Made by a program: the position numbers and the translations under genes
Notes under the pieces: generated by a model
Told to the model about the DNA's origin: nothing
What the model saw: only the letters and a program-made list of their open reading frames with translations
Databases searched by the model: none
Shown: positions 7,301 through 15,545 of the stretch, piece after piece
Position numbering within the stretch: the first letter of the stretch is position 1
How the letters are laid out: the number at the start of each line of letters is the position of its first letter
NCBI GenBank assembly: GCA_017525225.1
Contig: JAFXTB010000090.1
Location: 1-54,499 of the forward strand
Source of the DNA: Kiritimatiellia bacterium
GTDB taxonomy: Bacteria; Verrucomicrobiota; Kiritimatiellia; RFP12; UBA1067
Reading direction: 5' to 3'
DNA: 54,499 nucleotides

Positions 7301-8989
7301 TCACTTCACGCTTGTTGCCTTGGACATCCCTGCCTCATTGAACGCCGAGATCGCCCAGCTGTAGTCCTGTCGCGCGTCAAGGGAACGTATTTCCGCCTTG
7401 CAAGCATCCCTTACCAGCAACGAAAGATGCAGTTTGTCGGGCGCTGGGCCATATCGCAGCAAGTAGCCGGTCGCACCCTCCGAGACACTCCATGAAAGAT
7501 TGATTCGCCTACGGTCGGTTTCGTTACGCATGGCGACAAAGTCTTTCGGCGGCGATGGACATGGCTTGTCAATGTACCCGAATGCACGGATTTCGCGCAA
7601 GGCAAACCTGGTCCCCTCTGGCATCTTTACACACACGACGCGCATCTTGGAGACGCGAAGAGGCTTCTCAAACGCGCGATATGGATGATCGGCGGCATCG
7701 GCGGCATCCGATTCGTCCACCACCGTGTGCCAAGCGTTACCGTCCACCGAGGCTTCAAGCCGCCAACGTCTGGTCGCGCCTTTCCGGCGCCAGGCGTCGG
7801 GATTCCCGTCGTCGGCGAACGCCACCTGCACGGCGCGTACCTCCGCCAAGCCTCCGAAATCAACCTCTGCCCATTCGCCAGAGTTTCCGGTGGCCGCGCT
7901 CCACGAGGTGCGTATGTCCTCATCGACCAATGTGGCCCCGCTTGCACCTGAAGCAGACGACGATACCGAAGTCCGCTTTGCGTAGGTAAGCGGCATCCAG
8001 CCAGTACGGCATTCTTCCGGAGAAGACACCTTGCGATCCGGAACGGCAATCGGCCAATCGGCAAAAGCAGTGTCGCACCACATTTCGCCGTCGGGATCGA
8101 AGAACACCGGAAACATCACTATCCTGCGGTCCACGTCGCGCACGACACCGGTGGTGACATGCCACCAGTTACCATGCCGATCGCGGAAGGTGGCGCCGTG
8201 TCCGGCCCCTTTTATGTAGCCCCATGGCTTGTACGAGAACGGATTCAGCTGCTGGCGGCGAAATGGCCCCGTAGGCGAAGCGCCTATCATCGCCACGTCG
8301 CAATACGACGCGAATTGAGTACCGGGTGTCGCATATTGGAAATAGTACACTCCGCCACGCCTTAGGATGTTCGCGCCTTCCTTGTATCCGATCCTGAATG
8401 TCATTTCGTTGCTGTCGCCACGAACATCCCATCCAAAACGAAGATCGTCAATCTCGAACAGCGGAATGCGTGGCCCAACCGGAACGAACGTTGACGGATC
8501 GAGCTCCTGGACTTGTATAGGTGCCCTGTTGGTACCTGCGCCAGCATAGTCGAAAAGTCTTCCCTCGTCGAAGAACAGCTTGGAATCCAGTGTAAAGTGG
8601 ATCTTCCGGTCAAGCCGCTCCCACTTCCCTGCTGCAGCGTCAACCGCTCTGTGAACGTTTCCGCCACGCGAACTGAAATACAGGTTCCCGTTCATCGTCC
8701 AAGCCGTCGGCGCATACTCCTCCAGCGGCAGGTCTTCCGTGGCGACAAGCCGCCACGAAGCAAGGTCGTCGGAGACGAAATATCCACCGCACTTCGATGC
8801 GAACATCCAGTAACGATCTTGATGCATGACGACTTCCGGATCGGCTCCCTCCCGAAAGTCACATCCCTTCTCCGGACGCATACGATACGGCAGGTCAATG
8901 GGATTCGCGTATGTGCGGAAACCGGTGGATGCCTCCGCCGTCAACACCGACCAGGCAAGCACCGCTATAACTACTACAATTGGTTTCAT
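7301..8989 (-). CDS. Secreted GH43-like glycoside hydrolase with discoidin and FnIII-like domains
   Basis: The 562-residue protein has a signal peptide (residues 1-20). Residues about 25-335 look like a five-bladed GH43-type propeller: GADPEVV with a candidate catalytic Asp50, blade motifs such as YWMFAS and GNLYFSS, and KGAGHGATFRDRHGNW near 275. Residues about 345-470 resemble an F5/8-type C (discoidin) module: WAEVDFGGLAEVRAVQVAF, then RWRLEASVDGNAWHTV. Residues about 480-562 resemble a fibronectin III module (INLSWSVSEGATGYLLRY). It likely cleaves arabinose-, xylose- or galactose-containing polymers, but the linkage is unknown. It starts 11 bases after the yggS stop and is probably co-transcribed with it. 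Confidence 0.75.
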   Translation of the reverse strand: MKPIVVVIAVLAWSVLTAEASTGFRTYANPIDLPYRMRPEKGCDFREGADPEVVMHQDRYWMFASKCGGYFVSDDLASWRLVATEDLPLEEYAPTAWTMNGNLYFSSRGGNVHRAVDAAAGKWERLDRKIHFTLDSKLFFDEGRLFDYAGAGTNRAPIQVQELDPSTFVPVGPRIPLFEIDDLRFGWDVRGDSNEMTFRIGYKEGANILRRGGVYYFQYATPGTQFASYCDVAMIGASPTGPFRRQQLNPFSYKPWGYIKGAGHGATFRDRHGNWWHVTTGVVRDVDRRIVMFPVFFDPDGEMWCDTAFADWPIAVPDRKVSSPEECRTGWMPLTYAKRTSVSSSASGASGATLVDEDIRTSWSAATGNSGEWAEVDFGGLAEVRAVQVAFADDGNPDAWRRKGATRRWRLEASVDGNAWHTVVDESDAADAADHPYRAFEKPLRVSKMRVVCVKMPEGTRFALREIRAFGYIDKPCPSPPKDFVAMRNETDRRRINLSWSVSEGATGYLLRYGPAPDKLHLSLLVRDACKAEIRSLDARQDYSWAISAFNEAGMSKATSVK

Positions 8990-9000
8990 CCCGTTAGCGG

Positions 9001-9774
9001 TCAGTCCAGCACGCGATCGAAATCTCCGCCGCCCTCGCCGGACTCGCCGGCGTCACCGGCGTCCACAGGACGGACCACCTGCGCCTTCGGCCGCTCGCCG
9101 AAAAGCACCGTCCCCAGGCGTACCCAGGTGGCGCCTTCCTCCACCGCAATCTCGTAGTCGCCGCTCATGCCCATTGAAAGCCTGGGGAAGCGCGCGCCGA
9201 ACTCAACCTCCATCGCGTCGCGCAGCTCCCTGAGCCCGGCGAATACGGGCCTTGTCTGCTCCACCTTGTCGTGCGGCACGAACGGCGCCATCGTCATGAA
9301 GCCCTCCAGCACGAGGCTGGAACATCCCATCGCCGCCTCCACCGCGGCAGGTACGTCCTCCGGACGCATCCCGCTCTTGGAGCGCTCACCGCTCATGTTG
9401 ACTTCGAGCAGGATTGCCGGGCGCGCCCCGATCTCCTGGGAGATTCTCTCGATGCGATCAAGAAGCGCCACGGAATCAACCGAATGCAGACACGAGAAGA
9501 GCTCCAGCGCCGGACGCACCTTGTTCTTCTGCAGATGCCCTATGAGATGCCATTCCGGCCCGCCAACCGAAAGCGGCTGCTTCCACGCGGCCTCCTGCAC
9601 CTTGTTCTCGCCCACTATGCCGAGACCGGCGTCCCAGGCCTCGCGAACCACCTCAGGGCCATGCGTCTTGGTGACGGCGACGATCTCCACGTCCGAAGCC
9701 GTACGGCCGCCTTTCGCCGCCGCCGCCGCTATACGGCACTCTACTTCCGCCAGGATGTCCTTCAATTCACGCAT
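9001..9774 (-). CDS. yggS: YggS-family PLP-binding protein (PLP homeostasis)
   Basis: The protein matches the YggS/PROSC family of single-domain alanine-racemase-fold proteins that bind pyridoxal phosphate without a known catalytic step and buffer free PLP. The PLP-lysine motif is seen in EIVAVTKTHG. GENKVQEAAWK, WHLIGHLQKNK, CLHSVDS, FMTMAP and LSMGMSGDYEIAVEEGATWVRLG follow in canonical order. I prefer the ATG at 9774, which follows AAGGAG by nine bases, giving 257 residues; an upstream in-frame ATG at 9783 lies directly against the Shine-Dalgarno. The C-terminal tail after LFGERP is an unusual Gly/Asp-rich extension of about 30 residues. It is followed closely by the GH43-like gene. Confidence 0.92.
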   Translation of the reverse strand: MRELKDILAEVECRIAAAAAKGGRTASDVEIVAVTKTHGPEVVREAWDAGLGIVGENKVQEAAWKQPLSVGGPEWHLIGHLQKNKVRPALELFSCLHSVDSVALLDRIERISQEIGARPAILLEVNMSGERSKSGMRPEDVPAAVEAAMGCSSLVLEGFMTMAPFVPHDKVEQTRPVFAGLRELRDAMEVEFGARFPRLSMGMSGDYEIAVEEGATWVRLGTVLFGERPKAQVVRPVDAGDAGESGEGGGDFDRVLD

Positions 9775-9882
9775 CTGCAGCATCTCCTTGCCTGTTGACG
9801 GCGGACAAATTAGCACAAAACGCCGTGAAAGGCAAGTGGTTTGATCACCTCAGCTAGGGAGCCGTGGAGGGCCTGACCCGCA

Positions 9883-9888
9883 ATTATA
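9883..9888 (-). promoter_or_regulatory. -10 box TATAAT upstream of yggS
   Basis: TATAAT on the minus strand lies about 110 bases before the preferred yggS ATG. TGGACG sits 18 bases further upstream as a fair -35. A second extended -10-like element (TGC-TAATTT) lies nearer the gene at about 9808-9816. Either or both may be used. Confidence 0.45.
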
Positions 9889-9924
9889 CGCAATCGCGAC
9901 GGCGAGCGTCCACTTGAAAAGATT

Positions 9925-9952
9925 CAAAAGGCGCCTGCAATCACCGCAGGCG
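9925..9952 (-). terminator. Rho-independent terminator of the glycyl-radical-enzyme operon
   Basis: On the minus strand a 7-bp stem CGCCTGC/GCAGGCG (9946-9952 with 9932-9938) closes a 7-base loop and is followed by CCTTTTG. It overlaps the stop codon of the glycyl radical enzyme gene. It would separate that operon from yggS. Confidence 0.65.
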
Positions 9953-12319
9953 GTGGCGGGCTATCACCTCGTCCTGCCACCGCTTGGAAAGATGCGTGAA
10001 ACGCGCGGAAAAGCCACACACGCGGACTATCAAATACTGATAGCGTTCAGGATCCTTCTGGGCTTCAAGTAGTTGCTCCACCGATGTGCAGTTGGGCTGA
10101 ATCTCATGCGCCCCCTTCTTCGCATAGACGCGGAAAATGGAGGCGAATATCTCAGGCGTAACGGCAGACGGCTCAAACGTGAGGTTAGTATTGGACTGAT
10201 AGATCAATTCATGCGGCACGTGCCCTATCGCGTTTATAACCGATGTCGCCCCCTCCTTGCACCTGAACTCGCTCGGACTCATCCCCTGGGAAAGCCTGTC
10301 GCCGTTTCTGCGCCCGTCCGGAGTCGCCTTCATTTCATTGCCCCAATACATGAATTCGCGATAGACGTATACGTCCAGAACTATTGGTCCGCAATGCTCG
10401 CTTGACATCCCCTCGATGCCCTCGTACACGGATCGTACCGTCCAGGCAGCCAGCTCGTTCGATACCGGCGAGTTGTCGCCCCAATACGGTGCCGCCAGCA
10501 CAGCGTACCGGAGTCTTTCCCCTTCCGCGCCTTCCCAGTTGGAACGTACGGCCGCGAGGAGTTCCTTTAGCGTACATGTTCGATCCACGAAGCACAACTG
10601 CCGTATCGCCGCCAGCGAATCCACGAAACTCCCGAGAAAGGCCAGCGTATAGACCTTCGGACGAAACCGGACCCCTCCCTCGGTAGTGTCGCGGCGCGTC
10701 TCCACACCTCCATCTAGGCACATCGTGTAGACTGGATGAGGAAATACCTTTGCGCCAGTCGCGCCGTATCGTGTAGCGTAGCTTATCAAGGATCGGAAGA
10801 AGCGGACTATGTTCCGCATGACGATGGACTTAACCTCTTCGAAGCTACGAGCGTTGTCGATCATGTCTATAGTCACCTTCGCCGACTTCTCGAGTTCTAT
10901 GTCGCGATGTATGGTCATCTCGAGTAGCTTCATCAGCGAAACGTAGTTGCAGTCATCCACATCGGTAGCCGAATCTATGTATCCCTCCCAGCAACCTCCG
11001 CCCACATAGTCGCGCGCCTCGGCGATATCGAACCCATAGGCCAGTGAATTGGCGATGTGGCGATCATCGTTGAGCAGGGTGAACACGGAGTGTCCTTTGA
11101 TTATCATCGCACCAATCTTGCGAAGATAGTCCTCGGGCGATTTTGACGAGAACCGACAGAAGAGTTTCGGATATACGCAATCGCAACCGATGTGAGCGTC
11201 AAGGAACGCCTTGGTCAACTCGTTCCACACCAGCTTGCCGTCCGGATGGCACCCCCCGAGCGTCAGTTGGATCTCCACCTCCTGGTCATCATAACTGTCC
11301 ACTGGGACTGCTCCCGATTCATGGCAATCGGCGTATATGACGAATTTCGCGACAAGATCCCTCATTTCCGCCTCGGTTATGCGCCCGGCGGCCAAATCTG
11401 CGCGATAGAGGTCTATGCACCAAGCATCGGGATGTCCTAGCGCCTGGTTTAGGAGTCCATCCACATACCCCAGTACCTCGCGGATGAACCATAGTGCGTT
11501 GAGCCCCTCAAAGAACGTCTGCGGCGGCTCCCATGGGCAACGCCTAGCCGCCTCCGCGATGCGCATCATGTTCTTGCGCTGCGCCTCGTTCAAGCCGCCG
11601 GCGGCAAGCATGGCTTCGGCTTTTTTCGCGAAGGCCAGTTGCAATTCGTGCAGGGTGTCAAGCCCGACGATTGCGGTTTCTAGTTCCTTTCGACCGAGAT
11701 GGTCGTCCGCAGGACATTTCTCAAGGGCGGCGACCACATCGGCGCGCACACCCGCGAACCCTTTTTTGAAAATCGTCCTAAAAGGCGGCACGTGATGGGC
11801 ATTGTCTACAAAAGGTCCGCAGCACAGCGTCATGTGCGCCTTGGAACGCGCTTTCAACAGCGCAAAAGCCTCGTCGGGCACGAGCCCGCGTTCCTTGTAG
11901 AACTTGTAACATACGGCGAACACGGACAATCCCGGCCGGGCTCCGGACCATCCTCCGTTTATGCCACATTCGCAATAGAACGGAGAATCAGGAAAGAGAA
12001 TCGGGTAGAAATGCTTACGCATCAGCATGTAGCTTTCGCGCCGCGCATCAAGCGCGTCGGAATCTGGGTGCGCGTCCGACCATGCTATCATTGCACTACG
12101 AATCGTCTTGGCGCTCGCCACCTGCAGGGGATCTTGGCATTCTTTGCGGCAGTATCCAGGCGGGAAGAACGCCTTGAGGACCTTCCTAAAGTACTCGTAG
12201 TCCTTCGCCCGGAAAGGATTCTCGGTCCGTACCGATTCCGCGGACGCGGCGAGATCAACACCTGTGGCGGCGGAAAACGCCGCCGCAGAAGCCAGAAATC
12301 TCTTGCGGGTAAGTTCCAT
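9941..12319 (-). CDS. Glycyl radical enzyme (PFL-like) with an N-terminal Tat-like signal
   Basis: The 792-residue protein has the pyruvate-formate-lyase-like architecture of glycyl radical enzymes. The active-site loop GGGCWEG gives a candidate thiyl Cys443 and a Glu445 two residues on. The C-terminal radical loop RVCGFSARF places the radical Gly769 24 residues from the end, as in the family. The family abstracts hydrogen through a glycyl/thiyl radical made by an AdoMet activase. Neither substrate nor activase is visible here. Unusually, residues 1-28 (TRKRFLASAAAFSAATG and then an Ala-rich c-region) resemble a twin-arginine export signal, with RK in place of RR. It has a Shine-Dalgarno GGAGGA and is the last gene of its operon. 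Confidence 0.85.
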   Translation of the reverse strand: MELTRKRFLASAAAFSAATGVDLAASAESVRTENPFRAKDYEYFRKVLKAFFPPGYCRKECQDPLQVASAKTIRSAMIAWSDAHPDSDALDARRESYMLMRKHFYPILFPDSPFYCECGINGGWSGARPGLSVFAVCYKFYKERGLVPDEAFALLKARSKAHMTLCCGPFVDNAHHVPPFRTIFKKGFAGVRADVVAALEKCPADDHLGRKELETAIVGLDTLHELQLAFAKKAEAMLAAGGLNEAQRKNMMRIAEAARRCPWEPPQTFFEGLNALWFIREVLGYVDGLLNQALGHPDAWCIDLYRADLAAGRITEAEMRDLVAKFVIYADCHESGAVPVDSYDDQEVEIQLTLGGCHPDGKLVWNELTKAFLDAHIGCDCVYPKLFCRFSSKSPEDYLRKIGAMIIKGHSVFTLLNDDRHIANSLAYGFDIAEARDYVGGGCWEGYIDSATDVDDCNYVSLMKLLEMTIHRDIELEKSAKVTIDMIDNARSFEEVKSIVMRNIVRFFRSLISYATRYGATGAKVFPHPVYTMCLDGGVETRRDTTEGGVRFRPKVYTLAFLGSFVDSLAAIRQLCFVDRTCTLKELLAAVRSNWEGAEGERLRYAVLAAPYWGDNSPVSNELAAWTVRSVYEGIEGMSSEHCGPIVLDVYVYREFMYWGNEMKATPDGRRNGDRLSQGMSPSEFRCKEGATSVINAIGHVPHELIYQSNTNLTFEPSAVTPEIFASIFRVYAKKGAHEIQPNCTSVEQLLEAQKDPERYQYLIVRVCGFSARFTHLSKRWQDEVIARHRLR

Positions 12320-12347
12320 GATATTCGTCCTCCGTTGACATTCGGTT

Positions 12348-15300
12348 TCAACGCATGATTAAGCACAGGCCGCGGCGCGAAATCCTAAACGTGTTCCCTC
12401 TCCATTCAGCGGTCCATCGCGTAGAATCTAGGCCGATTACGGTAGGAGTGCCGGAAATGCCACTCTGGACGGTCAACAATACAACGCTTTTGCGATCGTC
12501 TGGTATGGCATCGCTGTTAAGTACTGCAAGCGTCGAGTTTTCCGGGAATACGAGGCTGGAAGGATACACGACCGGTTCGCCGGATGCAACGACCTTGGCG
12601 CAATCCACGCCCCACTTGCGAGGCGCGTTCGCGCCATCCACCATTGTCGTTCCGTTCATATCCAACCTACCACCCTCGAACATGACTGTAGACTCCTGCG
12701 GAATCGCGCCGTTAACGGCACACTTCAAGGTGCCACCCCTCAACACCGTATAGCCGGAATATAAGTTCTGCGCGTGCAGCGTGAGAATCCCCGAGCCCGC
12801 CTTGGTAAATCCACCGCCAATCTGGCTCACGCCTTCGGTCAAGGTAGCTGTGCACGTCACCGTGCTCGTCCTGTCTGCCGTCGCGATAGTGACGATTGGC
12901 GGCTCCGTGTAGTCCCAACCGGGACAGGTCACCTCGATACCCGTCACGCTCATGGTACGGGGATTGAAGATCGCATGGGCCGTCGCGCCGAGGCCGCCGC
13001 CGCCACTGATGCGAACTTCAGGAGCCCCAATGTACTTGCCATTTTCAAAGGTCGCCGGGAGCGCAATCGATGCGACGCCGCGTCCGCTCGAGCTTAGGAA
13101 CGGCGTTCCTACGTTTTGATGGCAGTTCTTTCCGTTGGTATCGAATGTCATGCCTTTTTCAAATATCGTAATACGGTCGATCGCCGTTGCGCCGCTACCG
13201 AAGAAATAAGGATCGGATGAGGAGGTCAGCACCACGGTGCCGCCGTTGAAGTTTACGAACGCATGGTTGTTCTGAGCGCACTGTGCAGGATCTGCCTCGC
13301 GTATAATCGAGCAGGTCTTGAAGACTCCCGCATTAAGGTTCAACACAGCGGTGAAATCTCCTTTACCCCTGCACATGGAGACGGAACCGTACTCTAACAG
13401 GGCAGTTGGATTGTTTGTCCCGCAAAGAGTCATCACGGCCTGTTGCGGTGTCGCGTCAGATCCGCCGCCAATGTATGTTCCATTCGGCATGTACAGAGTT
13501 CCGTCTGTCATGTGGTATTCCGCCCAGCCGCCATGCCGCCCCACGTACGCCTTGTATTCTGTTCCGAAATATCCTCCCCTCTGTTCAAATATGCCGGTGG
13601 AGTCTGAATAGTATCCGCAGGCAAACAGCGCCCTAAACTCGTAGTTACCGCCGTACAGGCCATAATACCCGTAACTCCCGTGTTCGCAACCGCAATAGGC
13701 GTCGTTGTTGTTGACGGCGCTGTTGAACACGTTCCCGCCGTACTGATACACAGCACCGCGCGAGTTGGTCGCTTCGCCTACATGGATTCTGTTGGTGATT
13801 GTCGCACCATCCTGGATTTCCAGCACCGCTCCTTGCGTGGCCGTCTCCTCCACATGCAGTCCGCCGCGTTGCGTCTGGCTTGACGGCGGCACCGTGGCCA
13901 GCATGACCGTGTTGCCCTTCACTACCATTCTGGCCGGCGTATCGCTCTCGATCCCTGTTCCGCCCACGCGCCAAAATGTCGTGGAGAGCGAATCGTCGCC
14001 GTCGCCCCCCATGAAAACACGTCCGGCACCATTAAAGGCCATCGTACCGCCTTTCACCTGTAGGCTTTTGACGAAGCGCTGTACTCCGCCGGTGATATTG
14101 AACACGCCTTCGAGGTTCACGAGCGATGTGGTACCGTCGTTCGGGAGACCTCCAGAGAAATCAAGCGTTCCCTCGCCGGCATGCGCGAAGACCGATCCGG
14201 CAAAGTCCTCTGAAACGACCGCATTAGTCCCTGCCCCCGTCCAGGCCGCCACGATTGCATTCGCGCCGGAAACGTTCACTTGCGGCGCGCCACTTACGAA
14301 TTCAGCGCCACTCCAAGCGTCCTCCGCGATCGGCAGAAACAATCGTCCGGCCCCAGCGACCGTAATTTTCTCGGGATGCGGGATACTTGCCATGAGCGTC
14401 TCGGCGTCGGTTATTGTCATGTTGCCGGAATATTCGTTGCCGGGATTGATGGAATGAAAACGCATGTTCGCGCCGGACACCGCTAAATCTGCAGTACCGA
14501 TGAGCTTTCCATCCAGACGGACAAATGCCACTGGATCCGTTATATCCTTGGTGGAAAGCACGGTGCCCGCCGCTATGTCAAGCGTCCCTTTTAGAAGATA
14601 GTCGACGGGAGTGATGCCATATGCGTTTATCTTGACCTGGTTCCCGTTGTATGTATTACACATCCTTATGTTCGCCGCAAAACCATTACCAGTGTCAAAG
14701 TCACACAACTTGAAGGTCGAAGCATCCAAAACAAGATTGACCGTCTCGTTCGCTTGAAACGTCGCGTCGTCTTGAAACATCAGCCCGTAGGTCCCTTGAT
14801 ACGCGGCAGTAGTCCCCCAATTGTATACCGTACCGCCACTTAGGAACGTAGCCCCAAAGAAAGAAAGGTCCACATATCCGCCGTCCCACCAGTTGCCTAC
14901 CGTCATGACGTGTCCCTTGAGGTCTATCGTCTTTATGCCGATCCTCGAATCAACGATGTGAACCATGGCATCATCGGCCAGTTCCAGATGCGCTATCCAG
15001 CCATCTTGCGAATACGATCCTCCTGCCGCAGTACCGTTTGGGCGAGCGATCAGCGCACCCTTCGTGTATCTGTCGCCCCCAACAGGCCCATTCCCAGAAA
15101 GTATCAGCCGCTTCGATATCTGCTCGAACGACTGCCCTTGGCGGGGCAAATGCGTGTAAAGCTGGGCATTGGCCGCGACGGTGATTGCACCATCCGTCAT
15201 ACGCGTGGCGGCAGTGGACTTGCCCAACGCGTAGCAGTGCGTAATTTTGATGACGCCTTCGTTGATGTCCACCGCCCCGGCAAAGGACGAATTGTCGCTT

Positions 15301-15512
15301 CCAATTATCAAAGTCCCCGCGCCGGTCTTGACAAGGCGCGTGACGTCGTTGCCAATCGCGGTGTTGTATGTAAACTCCGAACTGGGATCTACGTTTATCG
15401 TTAACACCGAACCGTTCATGGTCGCTCCGTCCGCTCCGAATACGCCGACGGGCGACAAGAATGCCGCCATCGCAAGAAGCGTTGCGGACACTGCTTTGCT
15501 GGTTTTACTCAT
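12348..15512 (-). CDS. Autotransporter-associated beta-strand repeat surface protein (no barrel)
   Basis: The 1054-residue protein has a signal peptide (residues 1-26). It carries beta-helix units of the PATR type, such as LVKTGAGTLIIGSDNSSFAG followed by VDINEGVIKIT near residue 65, and FTKAGSGILTLHAQNLYSG followed by LRGGTLKCAV near 945. Long Gly/Thr/Asn-rich beta segments lie between. There is no C-terminal autotransporter barrel; it ends in WRGNTFRISRRGLCLIMR. It is probably exported and displayed or released as a carbohydrate-binding scaffold, but the sorting route is unknown. AAGGAG precedes the ATG. It lies 33 bases after the GHL10-like gene and 28 bases before the glycyl radical enzyme gene. 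Confidence 0.8.
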   Translation of the reverse strand: MSKTSKAVSATLLAMAAFLSPVGVFGADGATMNGSVLTINVDPSSEFTYNTAIGNDVTRLVKTGAGTLIIGSDNSSFAGAVDINEGVIKITHCYALGKSTAATRMTDGAITVAANAQLYTHLPRQGQSFEQISKRLILSGNGPVGGDRYTKGALIARPNGTAAGGSYSQDGWIAHLELADDAMVHIVDSRIGIKTIDLKGHVMTVGNWWDGGYVDLSFFGATFLSGGTVYNWGTTAAYQGTYGLMFQDDATFQANETVNLVLDASTFKLCDFDTGNGFAANIRMCNTYNGNQVKINAYGITPVDYLLKGTLDIAAGTVLSTKDITDPVAFVRLDGKLIGTADLAVSGANMRFHSINPGNEYSGNMTITDAETLMASIPHPEKITVAGAGRLFLPIAEDAWSGAEFVSGAPQVNVSGANAIVAAWTGAGTNAVVSEDFAGSVFAHAGEGTLDFSGGLPNDGTTSLVNLEGVFNITGGVQRFVKSLQVKGGTMAFNGAGRVFMGGDGDDSLSTTFWRVGGTGIESDTPARMVVKGNTVMLATVPPSSQTQRGGLHVEETATQGAVLEIQDGATITNRIHVGEATNSRGAVYQYGGNVFNSAVNNNDAYCGCEHGSYGYYGLYGGNYEFRALFACGYYSDSTGIFEQRGGYFGTEYKAYVGRHGGWAEYHMTDGTLYMPNGTYIGGGSDATPQQAVMTLCGTNNPTALLEYGSVSMCRGKGDFTAVLNLNAGVFKTCSIIREADPAQCAQNNHAFVNFNGGTVVLTSSSDPYFFGSGATAIDRITIFEKGMTFDTNGKNCHQNVGTPFLSSSGRGVASIALPATFENGKYIGAPEVRISGGGGLGATAHAIFNPRTMSVTGIEVTCPGWDYTEPPIVTIATADRTSTVTCTATLTEGVSQIGGGFTKAGSGILTLHAQNLYSGYTVLRGGTLKCAVNGAIPQESTVMFEGGRLDMNGTTMVDGANAPRKWGVDCAKVVASGEPVVYPSSLVFPENSTLAVLNSDAIPDDRKSVVLLTVQSGISGTPTVIGLDSTRWTAEWRGNTFRISRRGLCLIMR

Positions 15513-15545
15513 GATGCTCCTTTTGCTCGTTTGATTGCGTGATGC

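Noticed and set aside
5893-7341. Long open frame on the plus strand opposite the sialidase and permease genes
   Set aside because: Arg/His-rich composition and no promoter or Shine-Dalgarno; it is an antisense shadow of GC-rich coding sequence.
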